Source: Gammaproteobacteria bacterium | GTDB taxonomy: Bacteria > Pseudomonadota > Gammaproteobacteria > GCA-001735895 | Direction of reading: 5' to 3' | Assembly: GCA_027293245.1 (NCBI GenBank) | Contig: JAPUFZ010000102.1 | Coordinates: forward strand, 1 to 10,335 | Length of the DNA stretch: 10,335 nucleotides | Part shown: positions 1 to 8,114 of the stretch, piece after piece | Layout: every line of letters starts with the position of its first letter | Numbering within the stretch: the stretch's first letter is position 1 | Program-made: the position numbers and the translations under genes | Notes under the pieces: generated by a model | What the model saw: the letters and a program-made list of their open reading frames with translations, nothing else | Told to the model about the DNA's origin: nothing | Databases searched by the model: none

Positions 1-600
1 TCAATCTCCTGGTTTATGGCCTGCTTTATGATTGGTAGCCTGATTACGCTCTGGCCGATTGGATACCTGTCGGACCGAATGAGTCGGCGCCTGGTCATGT
101 CAGCACTATCGGTGATCTCTATTCTGGCCTGCATCCTCGCGGTCTTCATTTCCAGGGACGGTATTGCTTTCTACCTGGTCATAGTTTTACTGGGTGGCGC
201 GTCGATGCCGATGTATTCAATCTGCATCGCCTACGCCAATGACCGATTGCAGCCGCATCAAATCGTTGGCGCCAGCGGCAGCCTGGTGATGGTAGCCGGT
301 ATCGGCTTGAGTACCGGTCCCATCATCATTGCTTTTTTTATGGACTTCTACAGTATCGAATTTTTCTTCTGGGGCATTGCAACGGTGTTTGCAATGATTC
401 TGATTTTCACATTAATTCGTATCAAATCGAGGGCCGGTATCGCCGTCAAGGACCAGTCGCAGTTAATCGCCACCGGCACAATCGGCACGCCGATAGCCGA
501 GTTTATTGCCCCGGACGCAGCCGAATATGCCAGGGCAATAGCTAACCACGAAGAAGCTTTGCTTGATGCGCGAGAAGATATTACCGAACGCGTACTATAG
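1..600 (+). CDS. MFS transporter, YcaD-like, C-terminal half (5' truncated)
   Basis: The reading frame is open from base 1 (SISWFMACFMIG...) to a TAG stop at 598-600, so about 200 residues of the C-terminal half are visible and the start is outside the window. The protein is strongly hydrophobic, with about six membrane segments in the first 140 residues. The stretch WPIGYLSDRMSRRLV matches the MFS loop signature (G-x-x-x-D-R-x-x-R-R) repeated between helices 8 and 9. The following YSICIAYANDRL and the small-residue-rich GASGSLVMVAGIGLSTGP helix resemble the YcaD/TetA-like branch of the major facilitator superfamily. The last 55 or so residues are a hydrophilic, acidic cytoplasmic tail (from about IKSRAG to ITERVL). 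The substrate cannot be deduced. Family assignment is firm; the subfamily is by recollection of YcaD-like sequences. Confidence 0.85.
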   Translation, partial: SISWFMACFMIGSLITLWPIGYLSDRMSRRLVMSALSVISILACILAVFISRDGIAFYLVIVLLGGASMPMYSICIAYANDRLQPHQIVGASGSLVMVAGIGLSTGPIIIAFFMDFYSIEFFFWGIATVFAMILIFTLIRIKSRAGIAVKDQSQLIATGTIGTPIAEFIAPDAAEYARAIANHEEALLDAREDITERVL

Positions 601-648
601 TATTTGAATCATGGATAGTTCTGTAAGAAAGCTTAACTGCTAATCGCC

Positions 649-1380
649 ATGCCATTTAGTTCACTAAGGCTCAGATTGTCTGATATTTTAAGCACCAGGA
701 ATTCAATTCGCATCTTGCGTTGGAGTTTAAGAATTCTGATCATCATCTTTATCATGGATACCGGCTACCTGATCGGTATCTGGCCAGATTGGGCGTTATA
801 CAAGGAAGGGCCTATCCAGCCGTCAAATTTTATACGTCAGTATATTTATCAACAGTATCGGCATCAGCACTGGCCACATCTGCAGTGGCAACAGAAGTCT
901 ATTGATAAGATTTCCAAACATATGATTCGGGCCCTGATTGTGGCCGAGGATTCTCGATTCTATTCGCATTCAGGTATCGATACGGAAGCCTTAAAATCAG
1001 CCATGGAACACAATATGTCTGTAAAACGCTTTGTCTACGGTGGTAGTACCATTTCCCAGCAAACAGTTAAAAATATCTTCCTCAGCGCCTCCAGAAATCC
1101 ATTGCGCAAGTGGCATGAACTATTGCTGACCATGGACATGGAAAGAAACCTTAGCAAGGAAAGAATTCTCGAGCTTTATCTCAATGTTGCCGAGTTCGGT
1201 CGTGGGATTTACGGCGTCGAGGCAGCGGCCAGACATTACTGGGGAATTTCCGCCGCTAATTTATCCGTCAATCGGTCGATTCAACTGGCAGCCACTTTAC
1301 CGTCACCCGTCAGTCATAACCCATCAACGCGAACAAAAATATTTAACCGACGAGTCAAAAAAATAAGCCGTTACTTTTAG
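649..1380 (+). CDS. mtgA: Monofunctional biosynthetic peptidoglycan glycosyltransferase
   Basis: The 243-residue product polymerises lipid II into glycan strands at the periplasmic face of the inner membrane. It has a GT51 transglycosylase domain and no transpeptidase domain. A basic N-terminus is followed by one membrane segment (about residues 26-46). GT51 motifs appear in order: AEDSRFYSHSGID (catalytic Glu100), GGSTISQQTVKN (131-142), the RKWHE motif with the second conserved Glu157, then ERILELYLNVAEFG (171-184) and GVEAAARHYW. The length matches MtgA (about 240 residues), and the protein ends soon after the domain, as in monofunctional enzymes. The ATG at 649 has a weak Shine-Dalgarno, but a later start would cut into the membrane anchor. 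The 48-bp gap after the MFS gene shows no clear terminator, so readthrough is possible. It converges on groEL. Confidence 0.93.
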   Translation: MPFSSLRLRLSDILSTRNSIRILRWSLRILIIIFIMDTGYLIGIWPDWALYKEGPIQPSNFIRQYIYQQYRHQHWPHLQWQQKSIDKISKHMIRALIVAEDSRFYSHSGIDTEALKSAMEHNMSVKRFVYGGSTISQQTVKNIFLSASRNPLRKWHELLLTMDMERNLSKERILELYLNVAEFGRGIYGVEAAARHYWGISAANLSVNRSIQLAATLPSPVSHNPSTRTKIFNRRVKKISRYF

Positions 1381-1387
1381 ACCCGAC

Positions 1388-1416
1388 AAAAAAAGCCCCG
1401 CATGAAGCGGGGCTTT
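1388..1416 (-). terminator. Rho-independent terminator of groESL, partly bidirectional
   Basis: A perfect 7-bp GC stem, GCCCCGC (1395-1401) with GCGGGGC (1407-1413), encloses the loop ATGAA. It is flanked by seven A's on the left (1388-1394) and TTT on the right (1414-1416), which extend the stem. Read on the - strand the hairpin is followed by a run of seven U's, so it is a strong terminator for groEL. Read on the + strand only three T's follow, so it would stop mtgA transcripts less efficiently. Confidence 0.9.
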
Positions 1417-1446
1417 CAGATACTACAGTCCAGGTTTCTGAATGGC

Positions 1447-3102
<1,656 letters not shown>

Positions 3103-3122
3103 TTAACCTCTTAATCTATGAA

Positions 3123-3410
3123 TTATTCAACAACAGCGATGATGTCATCTTCGCGCATGATTAGTAGTTCTTCGCCGTCTACCTTGATTTCTGTACCGGA
3201 ATACTTACCAAAATAAACTGTGTCACCGACCTTGACATCTAGCGCTCTTACTTCACCCGAGTCAGTAACTTTGCCATTGCCGACAGCGATTATTTCGCCA
3301 GTGCTTGGTTTTTCGGTTGCTGAATCAGGAATTACGATACCACCGGCTGTGGTAGTTTCTTCTTCCTTACGCCTGACGACCACACGGTCATGCAAGGGAC
3401 GAATATTCAT
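3123..3410 (-). CDS. groES: Co-chaperonin GroES (Hsp10)
   Basis: The 95-residue product forms the heptameric lid of the GroEL chamber. Diagnostic segments are [18 protein letters not shown], the mobile loop [21 protein letters not shown] whose IVI tripeptide docks on Gro[15 protein letters not shown], and the end [14 protein letters not shown]. The length is exactly that of the family. The ATG at 3410 is preceded by CTGGAG (3421-3426) at 10-nt spacing. It is the first gene of the groES-groEL operon, whose 5' region carries CIRCE and two promoter candidates. Confidence 0.99.
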   Translation of the reverse strand: MNIRPLHDRVVVRRKEEETTTAGGIVIPDSATEKPSTGEIIAVGNGKVTDSGEVRALDVKVGDTVYFGKYSGTEIKVDGEELLIMREDDIIAVVE

Positions 3411-3486
3411 TGTTGCTATTCTCCAGTTTGTTTTAGTTTAAAATTTTCCGCCATCCTCTTGGAATGGTAGTTAGAGTTGGCTGCGT

Positions 3487-3513
3487 TTAGCACTCACATC
3501 AAGTGAGTGCTAA
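3487..3513 (-). promoter_or_regulatory. CIRCE operator (HrcA binding site) of groESL
   Basis: The perfect CIRCE consensus TTAGCACTC-N9-GAGTGCTAA lies at 3487-3495 and 3505-3513, with no mismatch in either 9-bp arm. CIRCE is the operator of the heat-shock repressor HrcA, which needs GroEL to be active. The operator touches the last base of the -10 box at 3513-3518 and would span the start of transcription, the classical position for repression. The hrcA gene itself is not in the window. Confidence 0.96.
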
Positions 3514-3540
3514 TCATATTCAGCAACTTCTGCTAGTCAA
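3513..3540 (-). promoter_or_regulatory. Sigma-70-like promoter of groESL overlapped by CIRCE
   Basis: On the - strand, TTGACT (3535-3540) and TATGAT (3513-3518) are separated by 16 bp; each hexamer differs from the consensus at one position. The predicted start is near 3506, inside CIRCE, so HrcA binding would block it directly. This would supply basal transcription between heat shocks. Confidence 0.75.
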
Positions 3541-3543
3541 GCG

Positions 3544-3571
3544 TTATGGGGTGTAAATAAGGGCTTTCAAG
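3544..3571 (-). promoter_or_regulatory. Sigma-32 (RpoH) heat-shock promoter of groESL
   Basis: On the - strand, CTTGAA (3566-3571) is followed after 14 bp by CCCCATAA (3544-3551). Both match the RpoH consensus (CTTGAA, about 14 bp, CCCCATNT) apart from the last base of the -10. The predicted start is near 3537, placing CIRCE at about +24 to +50 of this transcript. The promoter sits between the fxsA stop and groES. Confidence 0.85.
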
Positions 3572-3644
3572 CGCTTAAAGTAGATTTTATCTTCGAAATC
3601 GAGGTTTCATCCTAATTCTGTGCTGCCGTGGTGCAATATGCGGG

Positions 3645-4115
3645 CTAGTCTTCGCGTTTATAGTTTACGCCTTCGATAACATCTGATTCAGTTTTTCGCT
3701 GCCGGGATCTCGACTCAAAATGGAAGCCACGGACGCCGCTCTGCTGAGAAAACTGACTCGAGCCCATCATTTTAACGACCAGTTTGCGCACCAACCACGC
3801 CCTGGTAGGAGGAAACAGCAACAAAAAACCGATACCGTCGGTAAAAAAACCGGGCGTCAGCAAAAATGCACCTGCCAGCACAAGGCCAATACCCTCGAGC
3901 ATTTCCTGGGCAGGCATTTGGCCAGTTAGCATTTTATCCTGGGCCCGCTGCAACATCGACATGCCCTGTATTTTCAGCAACCAGACACCGATAACCGCTG
4001 TCAGCACAACCAGAAAGACTGTCCAGAGGGCGCCAATAACCTGTCCTACCTGTATCAGCAGGTAAATCTCGACAATCGGCACGATCAGGAAAATGACGGT
4101 AAAAACTGGAAACAT
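3645..4115 (-). CDS. fxsA: FxsA-family cytoplasmic membrane protein
   Basis: From the ATG at 4115 the protein has 156 residues. Its core is MFPVFTVIFLIVPIVEIYLLIQVG, then VVLTAVIGVWLLKIQG, GIGLVLAGAFLLTPGFFTDGIGFLLLFPPTR and a basic hydrophilic tail. This pattern (hydrophobic segments, E-I-Y-L-L-I-Q-V-G, TPGF-TD, PPTR) is the FxsA family, named for suppression of F-plasmid exclusion of phage T7 in E. coli. The biochemical role is unknown. An upstream ATG at 4169 would add 18 unconserved residues. I prefer 4115 because the family starts at the first membrane segment and an AGGG lies just ahead. fxsA also lies directly upstream of groSL in E. coli, so the synteny supports the call. A MITE-like element lies about 75 bp upstream. 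Confidence 0.9.
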   Translation of the reverse strand: MFPVFTVIFLIVPIVEIYLLIQVGQVIGALWTVFLVVLTAVIGVWLLKIQGMSMLQRAQDKMLTGQMPAQEMLEGIGLVLAGAFLLTPGFFTDGIGFLLLFPPTRAWLVRKLVVKMMGSSQFSQQSGVRGFHFESRSRQRKTESDVIEGVNYKRED

Positions 4116-4189
4116 ATGAACCCTGTGGTTACACTTTGCGCCGCTGTACGGCAGATAGGCTTTAAACAAAACCCGTCAAGGACAGTTCG

Positions 4190-4193
4190 CTAG
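4190..4193. repeat. Left CTAG target-site copy of the MITE
   Basis: CTAG directly precedes the left inverted repeat and is matched by CTAG at 4416-4419. The tetramer is palindromic, so the two copies can be read as a direct duplication or as two extra bases pairs of inverted repeat on each end. Confidence 0.65.
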
Positions 4194-4415
4194 GAGGCTG
4201 TCCGAGAATAGGGGTCGTAGCGAGGGAAAGCAATTTTGAGTCCATATTTTTGGTCATTTGAGGCGAATAGTTACTCATATTCAACGAAAATGAGCGAAAT
4301 AATGGGCCAAAATGGCTTTTCCGCACGACTGCATGGATGCTGCGGTTCGGCGTCCCGAAGGTAGAACAACGCATGGAGCAGTTGTCGAGTAGGCCTTCTA
4401 TTCTCGGACAGCCTC
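4194..4415. mobile_element. MITE-like element, 222 bp, with 18-bp perfect terminal inverted repeats
   Basis: The left end GAGGCTGTCCGAGAATAG (4194-4211) is the exact reverse complement of the right end (4398-4415). Both sides are flanked by CTAG (4190-4193 and 4416-4419), which fits a 4-bp target duplication. The interior is too short for a transposase and contains only unconvincing ORFs. An internal imperfect hairpin, CTCATATTC-AAC-GAAAATGAG (4274-4294), sits inside a larger AT-rich, partly self-complementary stretch. It is best read as a non-autonomous element moved in trans by an insertion sequence with matching ends. A CTAG target resembles the YTAR preference of IS5-type elements, but I cannot assign the parental family. 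It lies between hisA and fxsA and touches the hisA stop codon. Confidence 0.85.
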
Positions 4416-4419
4416 CTAG
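4416..4419. repeat. Right CTAG target-site copy, containing the hisA stop codon
   Basis: CTAG directly follows the right inverted repeat. On the - strand the TAG of this tetramer is the stop codon of hisA (4416-4418), so insertion at this target preserved the hisA reading frame and its stop. Confidence 0.65.
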
Positions 4420-5147
4420 TGCTCGTCGATGTATCGCTGGGCTTTCTTCAGATTGATAGTTCGCTCATACAGGGCGCGTCCAATGATCGCACCTTCAATA
4501 CCGGCGTGTTTTACACTGTTAAGGGCCTTAATGTCTCGCATATCTGTAACACCCCCGGAGGCAATCACTGGAATGCTCACTGACTCGGCCAACTGCCTGG
4601 TCGCTTCCAGGTTGACACCCTGCATCATGCCATCCCGATTGATGTCGGTATAGACTATCGCCGATACGCCCTGATCTTCAAACCGGAGGGCCAGATGCTC
4701 GGCAGACTGATCAGAGTCTTCGGTCCAGCCCTGCACTGCAACTATTCCATTCTTCGCATCGATTCCGACGATTACATTACCGGGAAACTCGGCACATAAC
4801 TCGGTGATAAATTCGGGTTTTTTAACCGCCTGGGTACCTATAATCACATAATTGACTCCAGCCGCGAGATAGGCCTCGACAGTATCGACCGTGCGAATTC
4901 CGCCTCCAACCTGAATCAGCAAGTCTGGAAAAGCGGCGGTAATCTCTTCGATCACGTCGGCGTTCACCGGACTTCCCTCGAAGGCGCCGTCCAGATCGAC
5001 CAGGTGCAGGCGTTGGCAGCCCTGTGCCACCCACTTGCCGGCCATCGCTACCGGATCATCGGAAAATACTGTGGTTTCGTCCATGCGCCCCTGGCGCAAC
5101 CGAACACACTGCCCCTGTTTTAAATCTATTGCCGGAATCAGTATCAC
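4416..5147 (-). CDS. hisA: HisA, ProFAR isomerase (histidine biosynthesis)
   Basis: The 243-residue (beta-alpha)8 barrel catalyses the Amadori rearrangement of ProFAR to PRFAR in histidine synthesis. It begins [17 protein letters not shown] with catalytic Asp8. Then come [12 protein letters not shown], the phosphate-binding QVGGGIR (79-85), the second catalytic Asp in [10 protein letters not shown] (Asp130), and IPVIASGGV near the end. The start is GTG at 5147, overlapping the hisH stop by 4 bp (GTGA), a sign of translational coupling. The length is normal for HisA. The TAG stop lies at the junction with the MITE-like element. hisF, the usual next gene, is not there. Confidence 0.97.
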   Translation of the reverse strand: MILIPAIDLKQGQCVRLRQGRMDETTVFSDDPVAMAGKWVAQGCQRLHLVDLDGAFEGSPVNADVIEEITAAFPDLLIQVGGGIRTVDTVEAYLAAGVNYVIIGTQAVKKPEFITELCAEFPGNVIVGIDAKNGIVAVQGWTEDSDQSAEHLALRFEDQGVSAIVYTDINRDGMMQGVNLEATRQLAESVSIPVIASGGVTDMRDIKALNSVKHAGIEGAIIGRALYERTINLKKAQRYIDEH

Positions 5148-5791
5148 GCCTGACCGTCCCAGGCGACAAAGTTAGCCAACAGCTGGAGACCGGCATCGGC
5201 ACTTTTTTCAGGATGACATTGCAGGGCAAATACATTGTCTTTGGCTATAGCACTGGTAAAAGAGAATCCGTATTCACATTCACCCGCTACCAGGTTTTTA
5301 TCGCTCGTCTGCAAATAGTAACTATGGACAAAATAAAACCTTTCTCCGTTATCGATGGCATTCCACAGGGGATGCGGCCTGGACTGATAAAGCCGGTTCC
5401 AGCCCATATGCGGCACCTTCAATTTTTCGCCATCGGCATCATGATGCGTATCCCCAAAATATCGAACCTGTCCCGCATACAATCCAAGACAATCGGTACC
5501 CTGATTTTCTTCACTGTGTTCAATCAAAACCTGCATACCCATACAAATCCCCAGAAACGGACGACTATTGGCGGCTTCGATAATGGTTTCACGTAATTCA
5601 TATTCATCTATGGCCCGCATACAATCACCAGCGGCTCCCTGCCCGGGAAAAACCACTCGATCGGCTTGAATCACCTGGGCGGGATCCGAGGTTAATTCAA
5701 TTCGGTGTTTTTTACCGGCCACATGCTCCAGTGCATTGACTACCGATCGGAGGTTCCCCATTCCATAATCAATTACGGCAATGCTGTGCAC
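5144..5791 (-). CDS. hisH: HisH, glutaminase subunit of imidazole glycerol phosphate synthase
   Basis: The 215-residue class I glutamine amidotransferase supplies ammonia to HisF, and together they make imidazole glycerol phosphate and AICAR. Visible motifs are [14 protein letters not shown] at the start, VFPGQGA in the oxyanion region, GICMGMQVL with nucleophile Cys83, and ALQCHPEKS with His193 and Glu195 completing the triad. The start is GTG at 5791, only 3 bp after the hisB stop, and it reproduces the usual HisH N-terminus. Its partner hisF is not encoded in this window, so it must lie elsewhere. Confidence 0.97.
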   Translation of the reverse strand: MHSIAVIDYGMGNLRSVVNALEHVAGKKHRIELTSDPAQVIQADRVVFPGQGAAGDCMRAIDEYELRETIIEAANSRPFLGICMGMQVLIEHSEENQGTDCLGLYAGQVRYFGDTHHDADGEKLKVPHMGWNRLYQSRPHPLWNAIDNGERFYFVHSYYLQTSDKNLVAGECEYGFSFTSAIAKDNVFALQCHPEKSADAGLQLLANFVAWDGQA

Positions 5792-5794
5792 GGG

Positions 5795-6388
5795 CTAGAG
5801 CGAGCCTTTGGTAGATGGAATCACGCCGCTCATTCGTTCATCTCTGGAAACCGCAACGCGCAGTGCACGCCCAAAGGCCTTGAACACGGTTTCGGCAATG
5901 TGGTGTGCATTTTCACCGAACAGGTTATCAATGTGCAATGTCGCAATAGCATGATTGGCGAATCCCTGAAAAAACTCGTGAATCAAGTCAACATCGAATT
6001 GACCAATGCGTGCACGCGGGTACTCGACCCGATATTCGATCCCGGGCCGGCCGGAAAAATCAATCACGACTCGAGATAGCGCTTCGTCCAACGGTACATA
6101 AGCATGCCCATAACGCATCAGACCTTTTTTATCTCCCAGTGCCTGAGTAAATGCCTGTCCGAGAGTAATGCCGATATCTTCCACCGTGTGATGGTCATCT
6201 ATATGTCGGTCACCATTGGCGCTAATATCGAGATCTACCAGGCCGTGACGGGCCACCTGGTCGAGCATATGGTCGAGAAAGGGAATCCCGGTTTCAATAC
6301 TGGACTGACCCGTACCGTCCAGGTTAATGGAAACCTTAATCTGGGTTTCCAGCGTATCTCTGGTAACTGTCGCTACACGATTTGACAT
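5795..6388 (-). CDS. hisB: HisB, imidazoleglycerol-phosphate dehydratase (monofunctional)
   Basis: The 197-residue Mn-dependent enzyme dehydrates imidazole glycerol phosphate to imidazole acetol phosphate. Metal-binding motifs are FLDHML (His40), DDHHTVED (His66, His67) and [13 protein letters not shown] (His162, His163). Conserved [17 protein letters not shown] closes the protein. It has no N-terminal histidinol-phosphatase domain, unlike the bifunctional E. coli HisB, and fits the Pseudomonas-type hisB-hisH-hisA arrangement. The ATG at 6388 lacks a strong Shine-Dalgarno. It is the first gene of the his cluster seen here, preceded by a 205-bp gap. Confidence 0.97.
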   Translation of the reverse strand: MSNRVATVTRDTLETQIKVSINLDGTGQSSIETGIPFLDHMLDQVARHGLVDLDISANGDRHIDDHHTVEDIGITLGQAFTQALGDKKGLMRYGHAYVPLDEALSRVVIDFSGRPGIEYRVEYPRARIGQFDVDLIHEFFQGFANHAIATLHIDNLFGENAHHIAETVFKAFGRALRVAVSRDERMSGVIPSTKGSL

Positions 6389-6593
6389 GGAAAAAAGTTT
6401 CCGGCTTTTGACTGAATTGAATGACGATAATAATAGACATTAAGGTGAAATTCGACCTTTAACCCGCATATTCCACGAAGGCGGCACCCATATCGATGAA
6501 TTATTTTATAATTCAATAATTTATCTGAGAATGTTGGCATGTTTGGAAATCACAGTTAGAGCCTGAGCGAATCAGTCAGGAAAAATCTGGCTG
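6389..6593 (-). promoter_or_regulatory. Leader/promoter region of hisBHA, with a 19-bp palindrome
   Basis: This 205-bp AT-rich gap separates dtd from hisB and has no ORF. The clearest structure is a perfect 8-3-8 inverted repeat, TGAATTAT-TTT-ATAATTCA (6497-6515), about 110 bp before hisB. It could be an operator or a chance AT-rich palindrome. No convincing pair of -35 and -10 hexamers was found, and there is no run of His codons that would suggest an attenuator leader peptide. No clear terminator follows dtd, so readthrough into hisB is possible. Confidence 0.35.
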
Positions 6594-7028
6594 TCAATCG
6601 AGAATGAAAGTCACTGGGCCGTCATTAATCAGTTGCACCTGCATATTGGCCCCAAAGCGCCCACCCTCTACTATCTCGTAGCATGCCTCGGCAAATTTCA
6701 GCATGGCCTGAAATACAGATTCTGCGAGCGCCGGCGATGCTGCCGAGGTGAAACTGGGTCGTCGGCCCTTGCGCGTGTTGGCGGCGAGTGTGAATTGTGG
6801 TACCAGTAACAATCCACCATTGATATCGATCAGGGAGAGGTTCATTTTATCCTCCGCATCAGCAAATATGCGGTAGTTCAAAATGCGCGAAACAAATTGG
6901 CGCGCGGTTATTTCATCGTCACTGACTTGAACGCCTACCATTGCCAGGATTCCTCTACTGATGCTGGCAATGCGTTCACCAGGCAGGTCTACCCTTGCTT
7001 CACTGACACGCTGCAGCAAGACAATCAC
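6594..7028 (-). CDS. dtd: D-aminoacyl-tRNA deacylase
   Basis: The 144-residue cytoplasmic enzyme hydrolyses D-amino acids and glycine mischarged on tRNA. It starts MIVLLQRVSEARV, and has GILAMVGV, KMNLSLIDINGGLLLVPQFTLAANTRKGRRPSF, GRFGANMQV and the cis-Pro motif NDGPVTFIL. Thr80 of the QFTL motif is present, but the usual SQFTL reads PQFTL here (residue 77). The start is GTG at 7028, overlapping the pip stop by 4 bp (GTGA), so translation is probably coupled to pip. Normal length for the family. Confidence 0.96.
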   Translation of the reverse strand: MIVLLQRVSEARVDLPGERIASISRGILAMVGVQVSDDEITARQFVSRILNYRIFADAEDKMNLSLIDINGGLLLVPQFTLAANTRKGRRPSFTSAASPALAESVFQAMLKFAEACYEIVEGGRFGANMQVQLINDGPVTFILD

Positions 7029-7969
7029 GAAAGAATTTCTAGCATTTGATTACAGCAAATAACCAGGGCGTCACTAATACCTTTCTCGGTGACCGCATGC
7101 CCGGCATTATCGATGACCTTGAGCTTACAATTGGACCAGTGTTGGCTAAGCAAAACCGCCTGATCAATTGGACAGATCATATCGTAGCGGCCATGCACTA
7201 TAAACCCCGGTATATCCTTCAGTTTGTGGGCGTTATCGAGTATTTGACCGGGGGTGAGGAAACTGTAGTTGGTAAAATAATGGCACTCGATACGCGCGAT
7301 GCTGAGCGCAATATGCGGATCACTGAAATGATCTACCACGTCCTTGTCCGGCAATAGAGTCGCTGTCGTACCTTCCCAGATTGACCAGGCTTTAGCCGCC
7401 CCCATACGAACAATTTCGTTTTCGCTGGTGAGCCGCTTGTGATAGGCAGCTATCATGTCCTCACGCTCGGCTTTCGGGATAGGTTCCAGGTAATGTTGCC
7501 AGGCTTCGGGGAAAATTCGCGCAGCACCGGCCTGATACAACCACCGTATATCTTCGTCTCGCGAAAGAAATATGCCCCGTAAGATGAGGCCCAAAACCCG
7601 TTCAGGGTAGGTTTGTGCGTAGATCAAAGCCAGTGTCGAGCCCCAGGATCCGCCGAATACCACCCAGTTTTCTATTTCCAGGTCGACGCGAATTTTTTCC
7701 AGGTCCTCTACCAGGTCCCAGGTAGTATTTTCATCCAGCGAAGCGTGTGGTCTGGATTTACCACAACCTCGTTGATCGAACAAAATAATGCGATAATCTT
7801 CGGGATTAAAAAACCGTCGATGTCCGGGCTCGCAATTTCCCCCCGGGCCCCCGTGTAAAAAAACCACCGCCACGCCTTCGGGATTGCCACTCTCCTCGAT
7901 ATAAAGAGTGTGGATATCAGACACCGGAAAATGCCAGGTTTTATCGGGTTGTATGGCTGGAAATAACAT
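7025..7969 (-). CDS. pip: Proline iminopeptidase (S33 alpha/beta hydrolase)
   Basis: The 314-residue cytoplasmic peptidase removes N-terminal proline from peptides. Features in order are the oxyanion motif HGGPGG (39-44), DQRGCGKSRPH (65-75), the nucleophile elbow GGSWGSTLAL with Ser108, the acid in HGRYDMICP (Asp263) and the catalytic His in NAGHAVTEKG (His291). The length and the helical cap between about residues 135 and 230 match the S33 proline iminopeptidases. The ATG at 7969 has no evident Shine-Dalgarno. It forms a two-gene unit with dtd and is divergent from the small RNA described at 8115-8269. Confidence 0.95.
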   Translation of the reverse strand: MLFPAIQPDKTWHFPVSDIHTLYIEESGNPEGVAVVFLHGGPGGNCEPGHRRFFNPEDYRIILFDQRGCGKSRPHASLDENTTWDLVEDLEKIRVDLEIENWVVFGGSWGSTLALIYAQTYPERVLGLILRGIFLSRDEDIRWLYQAGAARIFPEAWQHYLEPIPKAEREDMIAAYHKRLTSENEIVRMGAAKAWSIWEGTTATLLPDKDVVDHFSDPHIALSIARIECHYFTNYSFLTPGQILDNAHKLKDIPGFIVHGRYDMICPIDQAVLLSQHWSNCKLKVIDNAGHAVTEKGISDALVICCNQMLEILS

Positions 7970-7987
7970 TAGTTTTTCAATTCATAA

Positions 7988-8022
7988 TCTATAAATATTA
8001 GCTTGTTGTGCGCCGATGTAAG
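7988..8022 (-). promoter_or_regulatory. Tentative pip-dtd promoter
   Basis: On the - strand CTTACA (8017-8022) and TAATAT (7995-8000) are 16 bp apart, each matching four of six consensus bases. The predicted start is near 7988. The -35 would lie inside the GacA-box-like palindrome, so the same site might affect pip. The match is weak and unproven. Confidence 0.3.
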
Positions 8023-8034
8023 CTTTCTCCTACA
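8017..8034. promoter_or_regulatory. GacA/UvrY-box-like palindrome upstream of the small RNA
   Basis: TGTAAG (8017-8022), six bases, CCTACA (8029-8034). The GacA upstream activating sequence known in front of rsmX, rsmY and rsmZ genes is TGTAAG-N6-CTTACA, so this differs at one base and keeps the exact spacing. Its centre is about 90 bp upstream of the predicted start of the small RNA, within the range of known Rsm promoters. It is the only such site I see in the window. Confidence 0.75.
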
Positions 8035-8079
8035 TTTTTATACTACCAAGGCTGACATTAACTCAGCGCGATTACGATA

Positions 8080-8109
8080 TTAATCCAGTTTCTTGCATGA
8101 CAATATACT
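8080..8109 (+). promoter_or_regulatory. Promoter of the CsrB/Rsm-like RNA
   Basis: A good -10 box, TATACT (8104-8109), is preceded after 18 bp by a poor -35, TTAATC (8080-8085). A weak -35 is what one expects at an activator-dependent promoter. The predicted start is at 8115-8117. A dyad GCTGA-N7-TCAGC (8051-8067) lies between this promoter and the GacA-like box and might be a second regulator site. Confidence 0.55.
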
Positions 8110-8114
8110 ACCAC

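Noticed and set aside
622..636. TGTAAG-AAAG-CTTAAC before mtgA as a second GacA box
   Set aside because: The spacer is 4 bp instead of 6, the right arm does not match, and no GGA-rich RNA follows.
4116..4169. Longer FxsA start at 4169
   Set aside because: It adds 18 unconserved polar residues ahead of the first membrane segment; the ATG at 4115 has an AGGG nearby and fits the family.
4162..4374. A 70-codon - strand ORF inside the MITE reaching into the fxsA upstream region
   Set aside because: It runs across the inverted repeat into unrelated sequence, has no recognisable domain or Shine-Dalgarno, and overlaps the region just before fxsA. It is probably fortuitous.
8011..8034. REP-like repeat (TGTAGGAG... 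on the - strand)
   Set aside because: It resembles the start of Pseudomonas-type REP sequences, but there is a single copy and no REP stem-loop. The GacA-box reading explains spacing, symmetry and position better.
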